From positions 310,001 to 374,000 of the forward strand of contig NZ_JAVHNP010000004.1 in the NCBI RefSeq assembly GCF_031769195.1: a stretch of DNA of 64,000 nt. The letters are read 5' to 3'. The DNA comes from Vreelandella sp031769195. Lineage in GTDB: Bacteria > Pseudomonadota > Gammaproteobacteria > Pseudomonadales > Halomonadaceae. The notes below the pieces were generated by a model that was not told where the DNA came from, made no database searches, and saw nothing but the letters and a program-made list of their open reading frames with translations. The position numbers and the translations under genes are program-made. This document shows positions 19,816-28,974 of this stretch, one piece after another; position 1 is the first letter of the stretch; the number at the start of each line of letters is the position of its first letter.

Positions 19816-20193
19816 CTAATGTAGCTGGCGGGGCACGGCGAGCCGAAACGGCGCAATGGGCACATCAAAGGCACGCTGGGTGTAGGTATTCAGCAACGTA
19901 TAGGCGCCCTCCATCACCCCTACCGGCGTTTGTAAGATCGCCCGGCTGGTATAGCGAAAACGCTGACCAGGGCCAATGAGAGGCTGCTGACCAACCACGC
20001 CTTTGCCACGCACCTCTTGGCTGTCGCCGCTGCCTTGGGTGATTTTCCAGTAACGCGCCATCAACTGCACACTGTGCGGGCTTTGGTTGTGCACCGTCAC
20101 GGTGTAGCTAAACACATAGCGGCATTCGCTGTCGCTCGACTCCGCATCCCGAAACTCCGGGGTGACGCTGACCTCGATGTCTAGGCCACTCAC
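19816..20193 (-). CDS. apaG: ApaG protein
   Basis: The product is a 125-residue ApaG/F-box-associated beta-sandwich protein (cobalt/magnesium efflux-associated in enterobacteria; biochemical role unsettled). Family motifs seen are YTVTVHNQSPHSVQLMARYW, GKGVVGQQPLIGPGQ and MEGAYTLLNT with the usual F-x-V-x-I-x-x-F-x-L ending. It starts with GTG at 20193, overlapping the end of rsmA by four bases, so expression is coupled to rsmA. Confidence 0.95.
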   Translation of the reverse strand: MSGLDIEVSVTPEFRDAESSDSECRYVFSYTVTVHNQSPHSVQLMARYWKITQGSGDSQEVRGKGVVGQQPLIGPGQRFRYTSRAILQTPVGVMEGAYTLLNTYTQRAFDVPIAPFRLAVPRQLH

Positions 20194-21038
20194 GCCCCGT
20201 CGCTCCCCAGCGCAGAACCGTTATCCGCTGCGCTGGCAGCGTCATCGGCGGCGACCTGATTGGCGATCATCACATACTCCGCCACCGTCAACGTTTGCGG
20301 GCGACGGGCAGGGTCGATACCCAACGCTTCTAGCGTCTCCGCGCTCACCCGCCCTTTCAGATTATTCCGCAGCGTTTTACGGCGCTGGCCAAACGCTAAC
20401 TTCACCAACTCAAACAGCAGCGCGGGATCATCCGCGGTATGCGGCAGGCTGTCGTGGGGCGTTAGGCGGACAATCGCCGAATCGACTTTCGGGCGCGGCA
20501 CAAAAGCTTCTGGTGGCACGATAAATAGCTGGTCCACTTGGCAGTAGTACTGCGCCATCACGGAAAGGCGGCCCCAGTCGGTGCCACCCGGCTCAGCCGC
20601 TAAACGCTCCACCACCTCTTTTTGCAGCATAAAGTGCATATCGGCAATGGCATTGCCCATGGTCAGTAAATGCACAATCAGCGGCGTGGAGATGTTGTAG
20701 GGCAAGTTCCCCACCACGCGCAGGGCGGGGCCTTCACCCTTGAGCGCGGCAAAATCAAACTTCAGCGCGTCGCCTTCATGAATCACGAACTCGGGGTAGT
20801 TAAAGAACTGCACCCGCAGGCCAGGAATCAGGTCACGGTCCAGCTCAATGACCTCTAGCTTCCCGGCGGCCTCCAACAGTGGCGCCGTCAGCGCGCCTTG
20901 CCCGGGGCCAATTTCGACGAGTCGGTCGCCTTCGCGTGGCCCAATGGCGCGGACAATACGCGAAATGATGCCGAGGTCACGCAGAAAGTTTTGACCGAAG
21001 CGTTTACGAGCGCGGTGCTGCTGAGGCACTTGAGACAT
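20190..21038 (-). CDS. rsmA: 16S rRNA (adenine1518-N6/adenine1519-N6)-dimethyltransferase
   Basis: RsmA (KsgA) dimethylates two adenosines near the 3' end of 16S rRNA during late 30S assembly. It is 282 residues. SAM-binding and adenine-site motifs are present: RKRFGQNFLRD at the start, LVEIGPGQGALT, LEVIELDRDL, and NLPYNISTPLI (the N-L-P-Y catalytic motif), with FGQRRKTLRNNLK in the C-terminal domain. It lies between pdxA and apaG on the same strand, the usual order. Confidence 0.97.
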   Translation of the reverse strand: MSQVPQQHRARKRFGQNFLRDLGIISRIVRAIGPREGDRLVEIGPGQGALTAPLLEAAGKLEVIELDRDLIPGLRVQFFNYPEFVIHEGDALKFDFAALKGEGPALRVVGNLPYNISTPLIVHLLTMGNAIADMHFMLQKEVVERLAAEPGGTDWGRLSVMAQYYCQVDQLFIVPPEAFVPRPKVDSAIVRLTPHDSLPHTADDPALLFELVKLAFGQRRKTLRNNLKGRVSAETLEALGIDPARRPQTLTVAEYVMIANQVAADDAASAADNGSALGSDGA

Positions 21039-21064
21039 CTAACAGTGTTCCTTGGAGGTTTGAT

Positions 21065-22108
21065 TCATGAAGCGGCCAGGGGTCTGGCGCGCTGGGCAGC
21101 AAGCCGCTGCGCTAGGGCTAGCGCAACGCCCAAGCTATTAGGGTCGGCAATACCGCGGCCCGCCAAATCCAACGCGGTGCCATGGTCCACCGAGGTGCGC
21201 ACCAGCGGCAGGCCCAGGGTAATATTCGCCGCCTGCCCAAAGCCTGCGTATTTTAGCACTGCCAAGCCCTGGTCGTGATACATCGCGAGGACCGCATCGA
21301 CCCCGGCTAAGTGGCGGGGCGTAAACAGCGTATCGGCGGGCAGCGGGCCTTGTATATCCAGCCCTTCGGCACGCAGGGCATTGAGCGCAGGGATAATAAC
21401 ATCCAGCTCTTCGCGCCCAAGATGGCCATCCTCTCCCGCATGGGGATTTAATCCACAAACGGCAATGCGTGGGGCCGGGATGCCAAACTGCCGCTGCAAA
21501 TCCGCCGCCAGCAGACGGCAAATGCGTGTGACGCGCTCAAACGTAATGGCATCCGCCACCTCGCGCAGCGGCAAATGCGTGGTTACCAACGCCACCCGTA
21601 AGTCGCGACTGCCCTGCCAGCTCTCGGCGCTGGCATGCAGCGCGGCGTCGGTGGCCAGCAGCATCACCACTTCATCGACCCCACAAGCATCACGTAGCCA
21701 CTCGGTGTGACCGGTGAAGTGGGGATAGCCGCCTTCGATAATGACCCCTTTATGCAGCGGCGCAGTGACCATGGCAGCTGCCTGTCCTGCTTGGCAAGCG
21801 TCTACCGCGATTTGCAGCGTCTCTAGCACATAGCTGGCGTTAGCTGGGTTAAGCACTCCTGGAGCCGCGGGCTCACGAAGTACAGCAGGCCACACCACTA
21901 ACCGCCCAGGTGATGACACATCCAAACTGCCCGGCGTGGCTTCTACCACCGCTACCGTTAGACCAAGCCGCTCAGCGCGCTGGCGCAGCATGTGTGGGTC
22001 GCCCACCGCAACCGTGTTGGCCAACTGCCCCCGCGCTGCCAACATCAGCGTTAGCTCCGGCCCAATGCCCGCCGGCTCGCCGGTGGTGAGAAGCAGCGGT
22101 AAAGACAT
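21065..22108 (-). CDS. pdxA: 4-hydroxythreonine-4-phosphate dehydrogenase
   Basis: PdxA oxidises 4-phosphohydroxy-threonine in pyridoxal phosphate synthesis. It is 347 residues. LTTGEPAGIGPELTL starts the protein. Metal-binding histidines are in GGYPHFTGHTEWL, with GLNPHAGEDGHLGREE and AMYHDQGLAVLKYAGFG further on, and HGTALDLAGRG near the end. Its ATG overlaps the surA stop codon by one base (TAATG), so surA and pdxA are translationally coupled. Confidence 0.97.
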   Translation of the reverse strand: MSLPLLLTTGEPAGIGPELTLMLAARGQLANTVAVGDPHMLRQRAERLGLTVAVVEATPGSLDVSSPGRLVVWPAVLREPAAPGVLNPANASYVLETLQIAVDACQAGQAAAMVTAPLHKGVIIEGGYPHFTGHTEWLRDACGVDEVVMLLATDAALHASAESWQGSRDLRVALVTTHLPLREVADAITFERVTRICRLLAADLQRQFGIPAPRIAVCGLNPHAGEDGHLGREELDVIIPALNALRAEGLDIQGPLPADTLFTPRHLAGVDAVLAMYHDQGLAVLKYAGFGQAANITLGLPLVRTSVDHGTALDLAGRGIADPNSLGVALALAQRLAAQRARPLAAS

Positions 22109-23145
22109 TAGAGACGAATATCCACAAAGGCCTGTTCACGGATTTCACGCTGCCAGGTTTGCAATTCTTCGTTGGCACGACGCTGGAAAATCGCTTGGCG
22201 CACCTGCTCCCGGCGGCTCTCTTCGGTCACATCCTGACGCCGGCGCTCCTGCACTTCGATGACGTGGTAACCAAACTGGGAGCGTACCGGCTCAGAGAGC
22301 TGATTGGGGCTCAGCGAGGTCATGGCTTCTTCGAACGCAGGCACCGTTTGGCCGGGGCGCACCCAACCTAAGTCGCCGCCGTTCATGGCGCTACCACGGT
22401 CGTCGCTGTATTCACGGGCGACCGAGGCAAAGTCGTCACCCTGCTGCAAACGCTGACGCGCCTCTTGTGCACGGGCGCGCGCTTGGCTTTCGTTACGCGT
22501 AGGGGTGAGTTCTACCAATACGTGGCGAGCGCGGGTCTCTTCAATAAACGCTTGGCCTTGCTGGCTGGGCTGCTGGCTCAAAAAACGCTCAACATCGCGG
22601 TCTGATACCGTCACTCGCTGGCTGATCTGGCGCTGCTGTACCTGACGCATCAGCATTTCACGACGGATATCTTCGCGCACGTCGGCCAGGGTCATGCCAT
22701 CGGCTTCTACCGCATCCGCAAACTGATCCAGCGTCATGCTGTTGGATTCGGCGATGCTGCGCAGTTGGCGATTAAGTTCAGTGTCATCCACGCTCAGGTT
22801 CGCCTGGCGAGCCATTTGCAGTTGGATTTCATCCATCACCATACGCTCCAGCACCTGCTGGGCTAACTGGCTGCGAGGCGGTAAATTGCCACCTTGAGCG
22901 GCGGCTTGCTGCTCGACCTGGGCAATGCGGTCATTCAGCTCGCTACGCATGATCACGCCATCATTCACCACTGCCGCGACGCTATCGAGCGGCTGACGCT
23001 GAGTTGACTCAAAGTTTTGGGCTTGAACGGTCAACGGCACCAGGGCAGAGGCCGAGCCCAAACAGAGCGCCATCATGCTTCCAATCGTCAGTTGGGTTGC
23101 TCGTTTTTTCAGCGCGCAGGTCAGCGGGGTCTTTCTGATCATCAT
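22108..23145 (-). CDS. surA: Periplasmic chaperone SurA with a single parvulin domain
   Basis: SurA escorts outer-membrane proteins across the periplasm. The 345-residue product has a signal peptide with a long hydrophobic part ending near VQAQN (about residue 44), a SurA N-terminal chaperone domain (LDSVAAVVNDGVIMRSELNDRI), and one peptidyl-prolyl isomerase domain (ARHVLVEL to QFGYHVIEVQERR, about residues 205-300). E. coli SurA is 428 residues with two such domains; the inactive first domain appears to be absent here, and the retained one has the GDLGW and FGYHVIEV features of the active domain. It follows lptD and precedes pdxA. Confidence 0.93.
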   Translation of the reverse strand: MMIRKTPLTCALKKRATQLTIGSMMALCLGSASALVPLTVQAQNFESTQRQPLDSVAAVVNDGVIMRSELNDRIAQVEQQAAAQGGNLPPRSQLAQQVLERMVMDEIQLQMARQANLSVDDTELNRQLRSIAESNSMTLDQFADAVEADGMTLADVREDIRREMLMRQVQQRQISQRVTVSDRDVERFLSQQPSQQGQAFIEETRARHVLVELTPTRNESQARARAQEARQRLQQGDDFASVAREYSDDRGSAMNGGDLGWVRPGQTVPAFEEAMTSLSPNQLSEPVRSQFGYHVIEVQERRRQDVTEESRREQVRQAIFQRRANEELQTWQREIREQAFVDIRL

Positions 23146-23181
23146 AAAAAGTCTCTTTACAGTCGCTAGTTAAAGTGGCCG

Positions 23182-25629
23182 TTACAGGGGCGTGGGGCGG
23201 TAGCCAGGAATCGCCTGTTCAAAGTAGCCGTCAGCCTCTTGGCCCACGCCACCTAGACCACGAAACACAAAGCGCAAAAATAGCCCGCGGTCGTTGAAGT
23301 CATCCCCTACCCGCGCCGTATCGTTATCGTCTATCCATTCGCGCCAAACCAGCTGCACGCCGTAACAGCAATCGTTCCACTGTAGGCCCGCCAGCTGCTC
23401 CAGCGGCCGATTATTGGTTTGATCGTGCAGGTAGCGGCCAATCAAATCAATCCGAGGACTAGCTTTCCAGGCCAGCGATAGATCCCACTCTTCGCGGCTA
23501 TAGTTGCGGAAGCCATCGTCACCGGGTATCACACTGGGATCAAACCCTTCGATCTCCCAACGGTAGCCAAGGTTCACTACGTGCCCTTCTGGGTGGCGAT
23601 ACCGCACGTCGACACTGGAGCGCTCGGTCTGTTCACGCTCGTCATCGTAGAGCCATTCATAGCCGGTGCTCCAGCGATCCGAAATCTGCCAATCCAGGCG
23701 GGTCACTAGCGGTGAACGATCTCGCGTCGCCTGATAGCGGCTCTCGGGATTGACCGTGGGATCTTCACTAAGGCGAGGCGGCAAGGTGTCTGGATTACCT
23801 TCGCTGTCGATACGCCGCTCGGAGAAGTAGTAGCTTTGGCCAACGCCGAAGGTAAGCTTATCGCGCCCGGCGCTATCTTCAATCAGACGTGACTGCACAC
23901 CTAGCGACACACGATTAAGATCGCCCACGCGGTCAGCGCCCGAGAAGCGGTGCGGCGACCACAGCTGATCCCAGGAGAACGCTCGCTCGCGGCTATCAAA
24001 ATCGGGCAGCTGAGTCTGATTCGTGCGCGGTACGTAGGCGTAGTTGACGCGTGGCTCCAGGGTTTGGCGATAGTCGCGCCCGCCCAACTCAAGCTCCCGC
24101 TCAAACACCAGGCCGCTATCGACCGAGGTGATCGCGACGCTGCGCGTCGGCGAGGTAGTACGATCGGTGACGCGGTCGCCGTAATCCAACTCGTAGGCGG
24201 TATGCCATAGCTCGGTGCGCGGCTCAATGTAGCCCCAGGGCTGCTCATAGCGCCAGCCCACCGCAGGCGTTAAGTGCAGACGCGACCCAATGGCCGCCTC
24301 ACGCTCCGGCACCCGCCGCTCATCCACATCGCGCCAAAAATAAGTGGCGTTCGAGCGCCACTGTGTATAAAGCCCGCTCCCTAACTGCCAGTCGGAATTG
24401 GCCGTTAGGCTGGGCAGGCGGTAAAACGGGCGGTCGGTGTCACTTAACGGGTCTTCCAACCGCTGAAAGCCTTGGGCACGGGCATCTAACTGCCAGCGTT
24501 CGCCACGGTAATCCACCTGGGCTAAGCGCTCCATACTGACTCGGTCGCTATTGCCGAATTCGCCGCCGAAGTCGTCAAAATAGCGGCCGTCGCTGGCAGC
24601 GCCGTAACGGAGGCGATAGTCACTGCGGGGCGTTAACGTGCCCGCGTGTTGGGCATCAATGTACCAGCGATCATCACCTTCAAAGCGGTTATCACCGCTA
24701 TTGGTGCCGCCGTCGCTATCGAGATAGCCGCCCTCAATCAAACCTTGGCTCTCTTCCAGCAGATAGCGATACTCACCGTTAAGCAAAAGCCCACGGTCCG
24801 ACATCCAGCGCGGCGTAATGGTGGCGTCCTGATTCGGCGCAATGTTCCAGTAGAACGGCTGGGTGTAGTCAAAGCCGTCGCTTGAGAAGCTCACTGATGG
24901 CGAGAGCAGCCCGGTATGGCGGCGGTCATCAATAGGGAAGCGCAGCCACGGCCAGTAAAATACCGGCACATCTTTGACTTCCAACCGCGCATGGCGGGCG
25001 GTACCAAACCCAGAATCTTGATCAAGCCGAATATCGCTACCCACCAGTTGCCAGCTATTGGCACCGGGGTCACAGGTGGTAAACGTGGCTTCTTGCAGGC
25101 GGTACTGATTTTCGCCGGTCTGATCTAGCTGGCTGGCCTGACCGCGCAGGTGCTGCTCGTATAGCACATAGTGGCTGTTACGCAGCGAGGCGCGATCTTC
25201 ATTAAGCATGAGCGTGGCTTGCTCACCGCGCACTAACGCTTGACCATCGCGGATCGCCAAATTGCCCTCGGCATCGACCTGCTGGCGATCAGCCGGAAGG
25301 AAAACACGCTCAGCCTGCAATTCGGTGTTGCCCCGGCGCAGCACGACATCGCCCCGCAGCAGCGCTTCGCCGTCTGCGGCGTAATCCACTTCGGTGGTTT
25401 CCACCGAGAGCGTTTCAGGGTTCTCCTCCGCTGGCAAGCGGTAGCCGGGCATCACATAGCGCCCCCGGCACAGCTGTTGCGGCGCTTCGTCTTGGCTCCA
25501 GGCCTGCCAGTCCAGCGCATCTGCAGGCAGAGTTTGGTCCTGCGCCACCGCTGAAAAGGAGGCGCCAGCGAGCAAACTGCCCAGCAGCGTATGCGCAACC
25601 GGTACGGTGCGCGAGATTCGCTTGCCCAT
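23182..25629 (-). CDS. lptD: LPS-assembly outer-membrane protein LptD
   Basis: LptD is the outer-membrane barrel that inserts lipopolysaccharide, with LptE. A signal peptide ends near SAVAQDQ. The N-terminal jellyroll (OstA domain) is seen as TTEVDYAADGEALLRGDVVLRRG. The barrel begins near WPWLRFPIDDRRHTGLLSPS. Cysteines appear as in E. coli: one soon after the signal (LCRGRY), one in FTTCDPG, and a pair (DCCYG) near the end, matching the known disulfide pattern. The frame is open to 25647, but the ATG at 25629 has AAGGA upstream and lies behind a TATAAT at 25658-25663, so I use 25629. It is divergent from amgK. Confidence 0.94.
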   Translation of the reverse strand: MGKRISRTVPVAHTLLGSLLAGASFSAVAQDQTLPADALDWQAWSQDEAPQQLCRGRYVMPGYRLPAEENPETLSVETTEVDYAADGEALLRGDVVLRRGNTELQAERVFLPADRQQVDAEGNLAIRDGQALVRGEQATLMLNEDRASLRNSHYVLYEQHLRGQASQLDQTGENQYRLQEATFTTCDPGANSWQLVGSDIRLDQDSGFGTARHARLEVKDVPVFYWPWLRFPIDDRRHTGLLSPSVSFSSDGFDYTQPFYWNIAPNQDATITPRWMSDRGLLLNGEYRYLLEESQGLIEGGYLDSDGGTNSGDNRFEGDDRWYIDAQHAGTLTPRSDYRLRYGAASDGRYFDDFGGEFGNSDRVSMERLAQVDYRGERWQLDARAQGFQRLEDPLSDTDRPFYRLPSLTANSDWQLGSGLYTQWRSNATYFWRDVDERRVPEREAAIGSRLHLTPAVGWRYEQPWGYIEPRTELWHTAYELDYGDRVTDRTTSPTRSVAITSVDSGLVFERELELGGRDYRQTLEPRVNYAYVPRTNQTQLPDFDSRERAFSWDQLWSPHRFSGADRVGDLNRVSLGVQSRLIEDSAGRDKLTFGVGQSYYFSERRIDSEGNPDTLPPRLSEDPTVNPESRYQATRDRSPLVTRLDWQISDRWSTGYEWLYDDEREQTERSSVDVRYRHPEGHVVNLGYRWEIEGFDPSVIPGDDGFRNYSREEWDLSLAWKASPRIDLIGRYLHDQTNNRPLEQLAGLQWNDCCYGVQLVWREWIDDNDTARVGDDFNDRGLFLRFVFRGLGGVGQEADGYFEQAIPGYRPTPL

Positions 25630-25657
25630 GTTCGTTATCCTTGGCATCCAGAATCGG

Positions 25658-25663
25658 TATTAT
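25658..25663 (-). promoter_or_regulatory. Candidate -10 box of the lptD operon
   Basis: TATAAT on the minus strand, with transcription expected to start near 25650. This would leave the possible start at 25647 with almost no leader and supports the start at 25629. The -35 region is weak. The same spacer must also carry the amgK promoter on the other strand. Confidence 0.4.
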
Positions 25664-25699
25664 ACAGCCCGCATGATGCCCGACCAGCAAGGAGCTTGC

Positions 25700-26710
25700 A
25701 TGTCCTCTTCTCGGATTGACGCCCTCACCCAGTGGGCAGCACACCACCACGGCCTCGATAGTGCCGCCATCCGCCTATCTGCTGCGGGTGGCGACGCCAG
25801 TTTTAGGCGTTATTTTCGGCTAACGCTACCCAATGGCAACACCCAAGTGGTGATGGATGCGCCCCCAGCCCAGGAGGACTCCGCGCCTTTCGTGGCGATC
25901 GGGTCGCGCTGGCACGCCGCCGGATTACCCGTGCCCTACATTCACGCAAGCGACCTGGAAGTCGGTTTTTTGCTGCTCGACGACTTGGGCGATACGCCGC
26001 TGCAGGCCACCTTCACTGACCCAGCACGCACAGAGCAGAGCCATTTAGACGCATTGGCCCTGATTGCAGAGCTGCAAAACCGCACTAACCCAGCCGCTCT
26101 ACCGGCCTACGATGCCGCTTTACTCGGCCGAGAGCTGGACCTGTTTCCCGAGTGGTGCCTGGGGCGTTGGCTGTCGCTGCCAACTCCTGATAGCTGGGAG
26201 ACGCTGCGCGACACCTTAATCCAGCAGGCGTTAGCACAGCCGGTGGTTAGCGTACACCGCGACTTCGATGCTATGAACCTGATGCTACACGATCACACGC
26301 TGTACATGATCGATTTCCAGGACGCCGTGGCAGGCCCGCTCAGCTATGACGTTATCTCACTGTTGCGGGGGCGTTACTGCCGTTTCAGCGCGGATCAGTT
26401 TGGCTCGTTTGTAAGCACTTTTTATCAGCAGGCGCGCCAAGAAGGTCGTCTCACCCGCTCGGTCAGCGAGGAAACTTTTTTAGCGCAGTGCCACGCCATG
26501 GCCGCCCAGCGCTCGCTTAAGGTGTTGGGCATCTTTTGTCGACTGACCCTGCGCGATAGCAAAGAGGGCTACTTAGCTCGCCTGCCCCACTTTTTAGCCC
26601 ACCTGGAAGATAGCCTAGCGGCCCTGCCCCAACACCGCGAGTTTGCCGCTTGGGTGTCTGGCGTACTGCGCCCGGCCATTATGCAGCGCCTGGAGGAAAA
26701 CGCGCCATGA
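25700..26710 (+). CDS. amgK: Anomeric N-acetylmuramate/N-acetylglucosamine kinase
   Basis: AmgK phosphorylates the anomeric carbon of MurNAc (and GlcNAc) in the peptidoglycan recycling bypass described in Pseudomonas. The 336-residue product has an aminoglycoside-phosphotransferase fold: SAAGGDASFRRYFRL (nucleotide loop), VVSVHRDFDAMNLMLHD (catalytic aspartate and metal asparagine) and MIDFQDAVAGPLSYDV. The frame extends upstream to 25607, but AAGGAG lies just before the ATG at 25700. It is divergent from lptD, as in pseudomonads, and overlaps murU by four bases, so the pair is translationally coupled. Confidence 0.92.
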   Translation: MSSSRIDALTQWAAHHHGLDSAAIRLSAAGGDASFRRYFRLTLPNGNTQVVMDAPPAQEDSAPFVAIGSRWHAAGLPVPYIHASDLEVGFLLLDDLGDTPLQATFTDPARTEQSHLDALALIAELQNRTNPAALPAYDAALLGRELDLFPEWCLGRWLSLPTPDSWETLRDTLIQQALAQPVVSVHRDFDAMNLMLHDHTLYMIDFQDAVAGPLSYDVISLLRGRYCRFSADQFGSFVSTFYQQARQEGRLTRSVSEETFLAQCHAMAAQRSLKVLGIFCRLTLRDSKEGYLARLPHFLAHLEDSLAALPQHREFAAWVSGVLRPAIMQRLEENAP

Positions 26711-27369
26711 AGGCAATGATTTTGGCCGCTGGCCTTGGCAAACGTATGCGCCCACTCACCGATCACTGCCCTAAACCGCTGCTGCCCGTGGCAGGCAAAC
26801 CGCTGATCGTGCACCACTTAGAGCGTTTAAAACGCGCTGGCATTGATGAAGTCGTCATTAACGTGAGCTACCGCGCCGAGCAGATTATGGCAGCGCTGGG
26901 CGATGGTTCTGCCTACCAAATGCGCATTCACTGGAGTCAGGAGTCGGCGCCTCTTGAAACCGGCGGCGGCATTCAGCAGGCGTTACCGCTTTTAGGCAGC
27001 GAGCCGTTCTTGCTGGTCAACGGCGATGTCTGGTGTGACTACTTGCCCAGCGCTTCCATGCTGGCAGAGGGCGATCTTGCCCATCTGGTGCTGGTGGATA
27101 ACCCTGACCACCATCCAGGCGGCGACTTTTTATTACATCACAGGCGGGTGGCGATGGGTGGCGACCCACGACTCACCTTTGCGGGTATCAGCGTGATACG
27201 CCCTGAGCTGGTCGCAGATGAGCCGCCCGGCGCCTTTGCACTGGCACCACTTTTGAAGCGCGCTATGGCAGCGCAACGGGTGAGCGGTGAGCATTTTTCT
27301 GGCCACTGGGTCGATGTGGGAACCCCTGAACGGTTGGCGGCACTTGACCGCCACCTTCAATCTGTCTAA
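26707..27369 (+). CDS. murU: N-acetylmuramate-1-phosphate uridylyltransferase
   Basis: MurU makes UDP-MurNAc from MurNAc-1-phosphate, returning recycled sugar to cell-wall synthesis and bypassing the fosfomycin target MurA. The 220-residue product begins MKAMILAAGLGKRMRPLT, the nucleotidyltransferase signature, followed by KPLLPVAGKPLI (uridyl-binding), ETGGGIQQALPLL and LVNGDVW. The ATG overlaps the amgK stop (ATGA). The longer frame from 26650 is not needed. The third pathway enzyme, MupP phosphatase, is not in the window. Confidence 0.94.
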   Translation: MKAMILAAGLGKRMRPLTDHCPKPLLPVAGKPLIVHHLERLKRAGIDEVVINVSYRAEQIMAALGDGSAYQMRIHWSQESAPLETGGGIQQALPLLGSEPFLLVNGDVWCDYLPSASMLAEGDLAHLVLVDNPDHHPGGDFLLHHRRVAMGGDPRLTFAGISVIRPELVADEPPGAFALAPLLKRAMAAQRVSGEHFSGHWVDVGTPERLAALDRHLQSV

Positions 27370-27464
27370 CTCCTGAAGGGCAGCGTACGATCAAGCCGTG
27401 CGTCGTTGCCTAGAAATGTTATGCTGCGCGACTTACCTTTCGTCGCCAAGATGAGGAGAGCAAC

Positions 27465-27884
27465 GTGAAAGCACGGGTAAAATGGACCGAAGGTCGTCAG
27501 TTCGTCGCAGAATCGGGTAGCGGACACAGCGTTGTGATTGATGGCCCGCCCAACCATGGTGGTCGCAACACCGGCCCTCGGCCGATGGAAATGCTGCTGA
27601 TGGGCATGGGCAGCTGCACGGCGTTCGATATTTTGAATATTTTGGACAAAGCACGCGCCGATGTCACCGACTGCGTGGCCGAGCTGGATGCCGAGCGCGC
27701 TGATGAAGTGCCGTCCGTGTTTACCAAGATTCACGTCCACTTTGTGGTTACCGGCCGCAGCCTTAAAGAAAAGCAGGTACAGCGGGCGGTGGAGCTTTCT
27801 GCAGAGAAGTACTGCAGCGCCTCTATCATGCTGGTCAACGGCGGCGTTGAGATTACCCACTCTTTCGAGATCGTCGAGGCTTGA
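27465..27884 (+). CDS. OsmC/YhfA-family redox protein
   Basis: A 139-residue OsmC-superfamily protein close to E. coli YhfA. Two cysteines expected for the peroxidase-like site are in GMGSCTAFDILN (about residue 47) and EKYCSASIML (about residue 112), and PRPMEMLLMGMG is the usual segment before the first. OsmC proteins reduce organic hydroperoxides; the physiological role of the YhfA branch is less clear. It stands alone, with a possible terminator at 27951-27975 before speD. Confidence 0.88.
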   Translation: MKARVKWTEGRQFVAESGSGHSVVIDGPPNHGGRNTGPRPMEMLLMGMGSCTAFDILNILDKARADVTDCVAELDAERADEVPSVFTKIHVHFVVTGRSLKEKQVQRAVELSAEKYCSASIMLVNGGVEITHSFEIVEA

Positions 27885-27950
27885 ACCCTACGTCGCGACA
27901 CTTTCATGCAGTTTTAAAAAAAATGGCGTGGCCGGATGCAACCCTCGCCT

Positions 27951-27978
27951 CGGGCGGGCATAATACGCCCGCTTGTTT
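27951..27978 (+). terminator. Possible terminator after the OsmC-family gene
   Basis: 6-bp GC stem (CGGGCG at 27951-27956 with CGCCCG at 27966-27971, 9-base loop) followed by CTTGTTTCTCC. The T run is interrupted, so this is a weak call. The element could equally be a leader structure for speD, whose start is 126 bases downstream. Confidence 0.4.
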
Positions 27979-28103
27979 CTCCCCATACTGCGTAGTGCGG
28001 GGCCGCTTGATGAGTAGCGGCTACGTCAGCACGGTAACAAGTGTTTATCGGTTCCGGCGCTGGATCGTCGGGGTGTCTTCATCTGCCATAGGGAGGTTCG
28101 GAC

Positions 28104-28898
28104 GTGTCAGATAATCTCCGACTCCACGGGTTCAACAACCTGACAAGCTCGTTGAGCTTCAATATTTACGACATCTGTTACGCCAAAACCGAAGAGCAGC
28201 GTGCGGCTTATATCGACTATATCGATGAGCTTTACAACGCCGAACGTTTGACGCAGATTCTCAAGGACGTGACCAATATCATCGGCGCTCATGTGCTGAA
28301 CATTTCACGTCAGGATTATGAGCCTCACGGTGCCAGCGTGACCATCCTGATCGCTGAACACGAGCTGGATGACCCTACGCCGAGCCAGACCGCACCTGGC
28401 CCAGGCCCGCTGCCGGAAACGGTGGTGGCCCACTTGGATAAGAGCCATGTGACGGTGCACAGCTACCCGGAATCGCACCCTGATAATGGCATCAGCACAT
28501 TCCGCCTGGATATCGATGTATCAACCTGTGGTCATATCAGCCCACTGAAAGCGCTGAACTACCTGATCCACAGTTTTGATTCCGACATCGTGACCATGGA
28601 TTACCGCGTACGCGGTTTTACACGGGATGTGGACGGCAAAAAGCTGTTTATTGACCACGATATTACGTCCATCCAGGACTACTTGGCAGAAGACACCAAG
28701 CAGGCCTATCAGATGATCGACGTGAACGTGTATCAAGAGAACATGTTCCACACCAAGATGCTGTTAAAAGACTTCGAACTGGATAACTACCTGTTCGGCA
28801 CGTCTCGCCGCGACATCACCTTTGAAGAAGCGCGGGATATCGAAAGCCGTCTGCGTAAAGAGATGCTGGAAATCTTCTACTCCCGCAATCTTGATTAA
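28104..28898 (+). CDS. speD: S-adenosylmethionine decarboxylase proenzyme, E. coli type
   Basis: This pyruvoyl enzyme supplies the aminopropyl donor for spermidine. It is 264 residues, the class 1A length of E. coli SpeD. The self-cleavage site is LDKSHVTVHSYPESHP near residues 111-126; the serine of DKSH becomes the pyruvoyl group. Other family segments are FNIYDICYAKTEEQR and NYLIHSFDSDIVTMDYRVRGF. It starts with GTG at 28104, preceded by GGGAGG. speE is not adjacent. A strong terminator follows. Confidence 0.95.
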   Translation: MSDNLRLHGFNNLTSSLSFNIYDICYAKTEEQRAAYIDYIDELYNAERLTQILKDVTNIIGAHVLNISRQDYEPHGASVTILIAEHELDDPTPSQTAPGPGPLPETVVAHLDKSHVTVHSYPESHPDNGISTFRLDIDVSTCGHISPLKALNYLIHSFDSDIVTMDYRVRGFTRDVDGKKLFIDHDITSIQDYLAEDTKQAYQMIDVNVYQENMFHTKMLLKDFELDNYLFGTSRRDITFEEARDIESRLRKEMLEIFYSRNLD

Positions 28899-28930
28899 GG
28901 CATGGCCTTAAGCCTGTGATTCAGACAACG

Positions 28931-28957
28931 AAAAGCCGCCCTTGGGCGGCTTTTTTT
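28931..28957. terminator. Terminator between speD and the lpxL-like gene
   Basis: GC stem GCCGCC/GGCGGC with a tiny loop, preceded by AAAA and followed by seven T on the plus strand. It closes speD and can also act on the convergent acyltransferase gene, where the exit is four T. Confidence 0.9.
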
Positions 28958-28974
28958 ATGGCATGGGTGCATGA

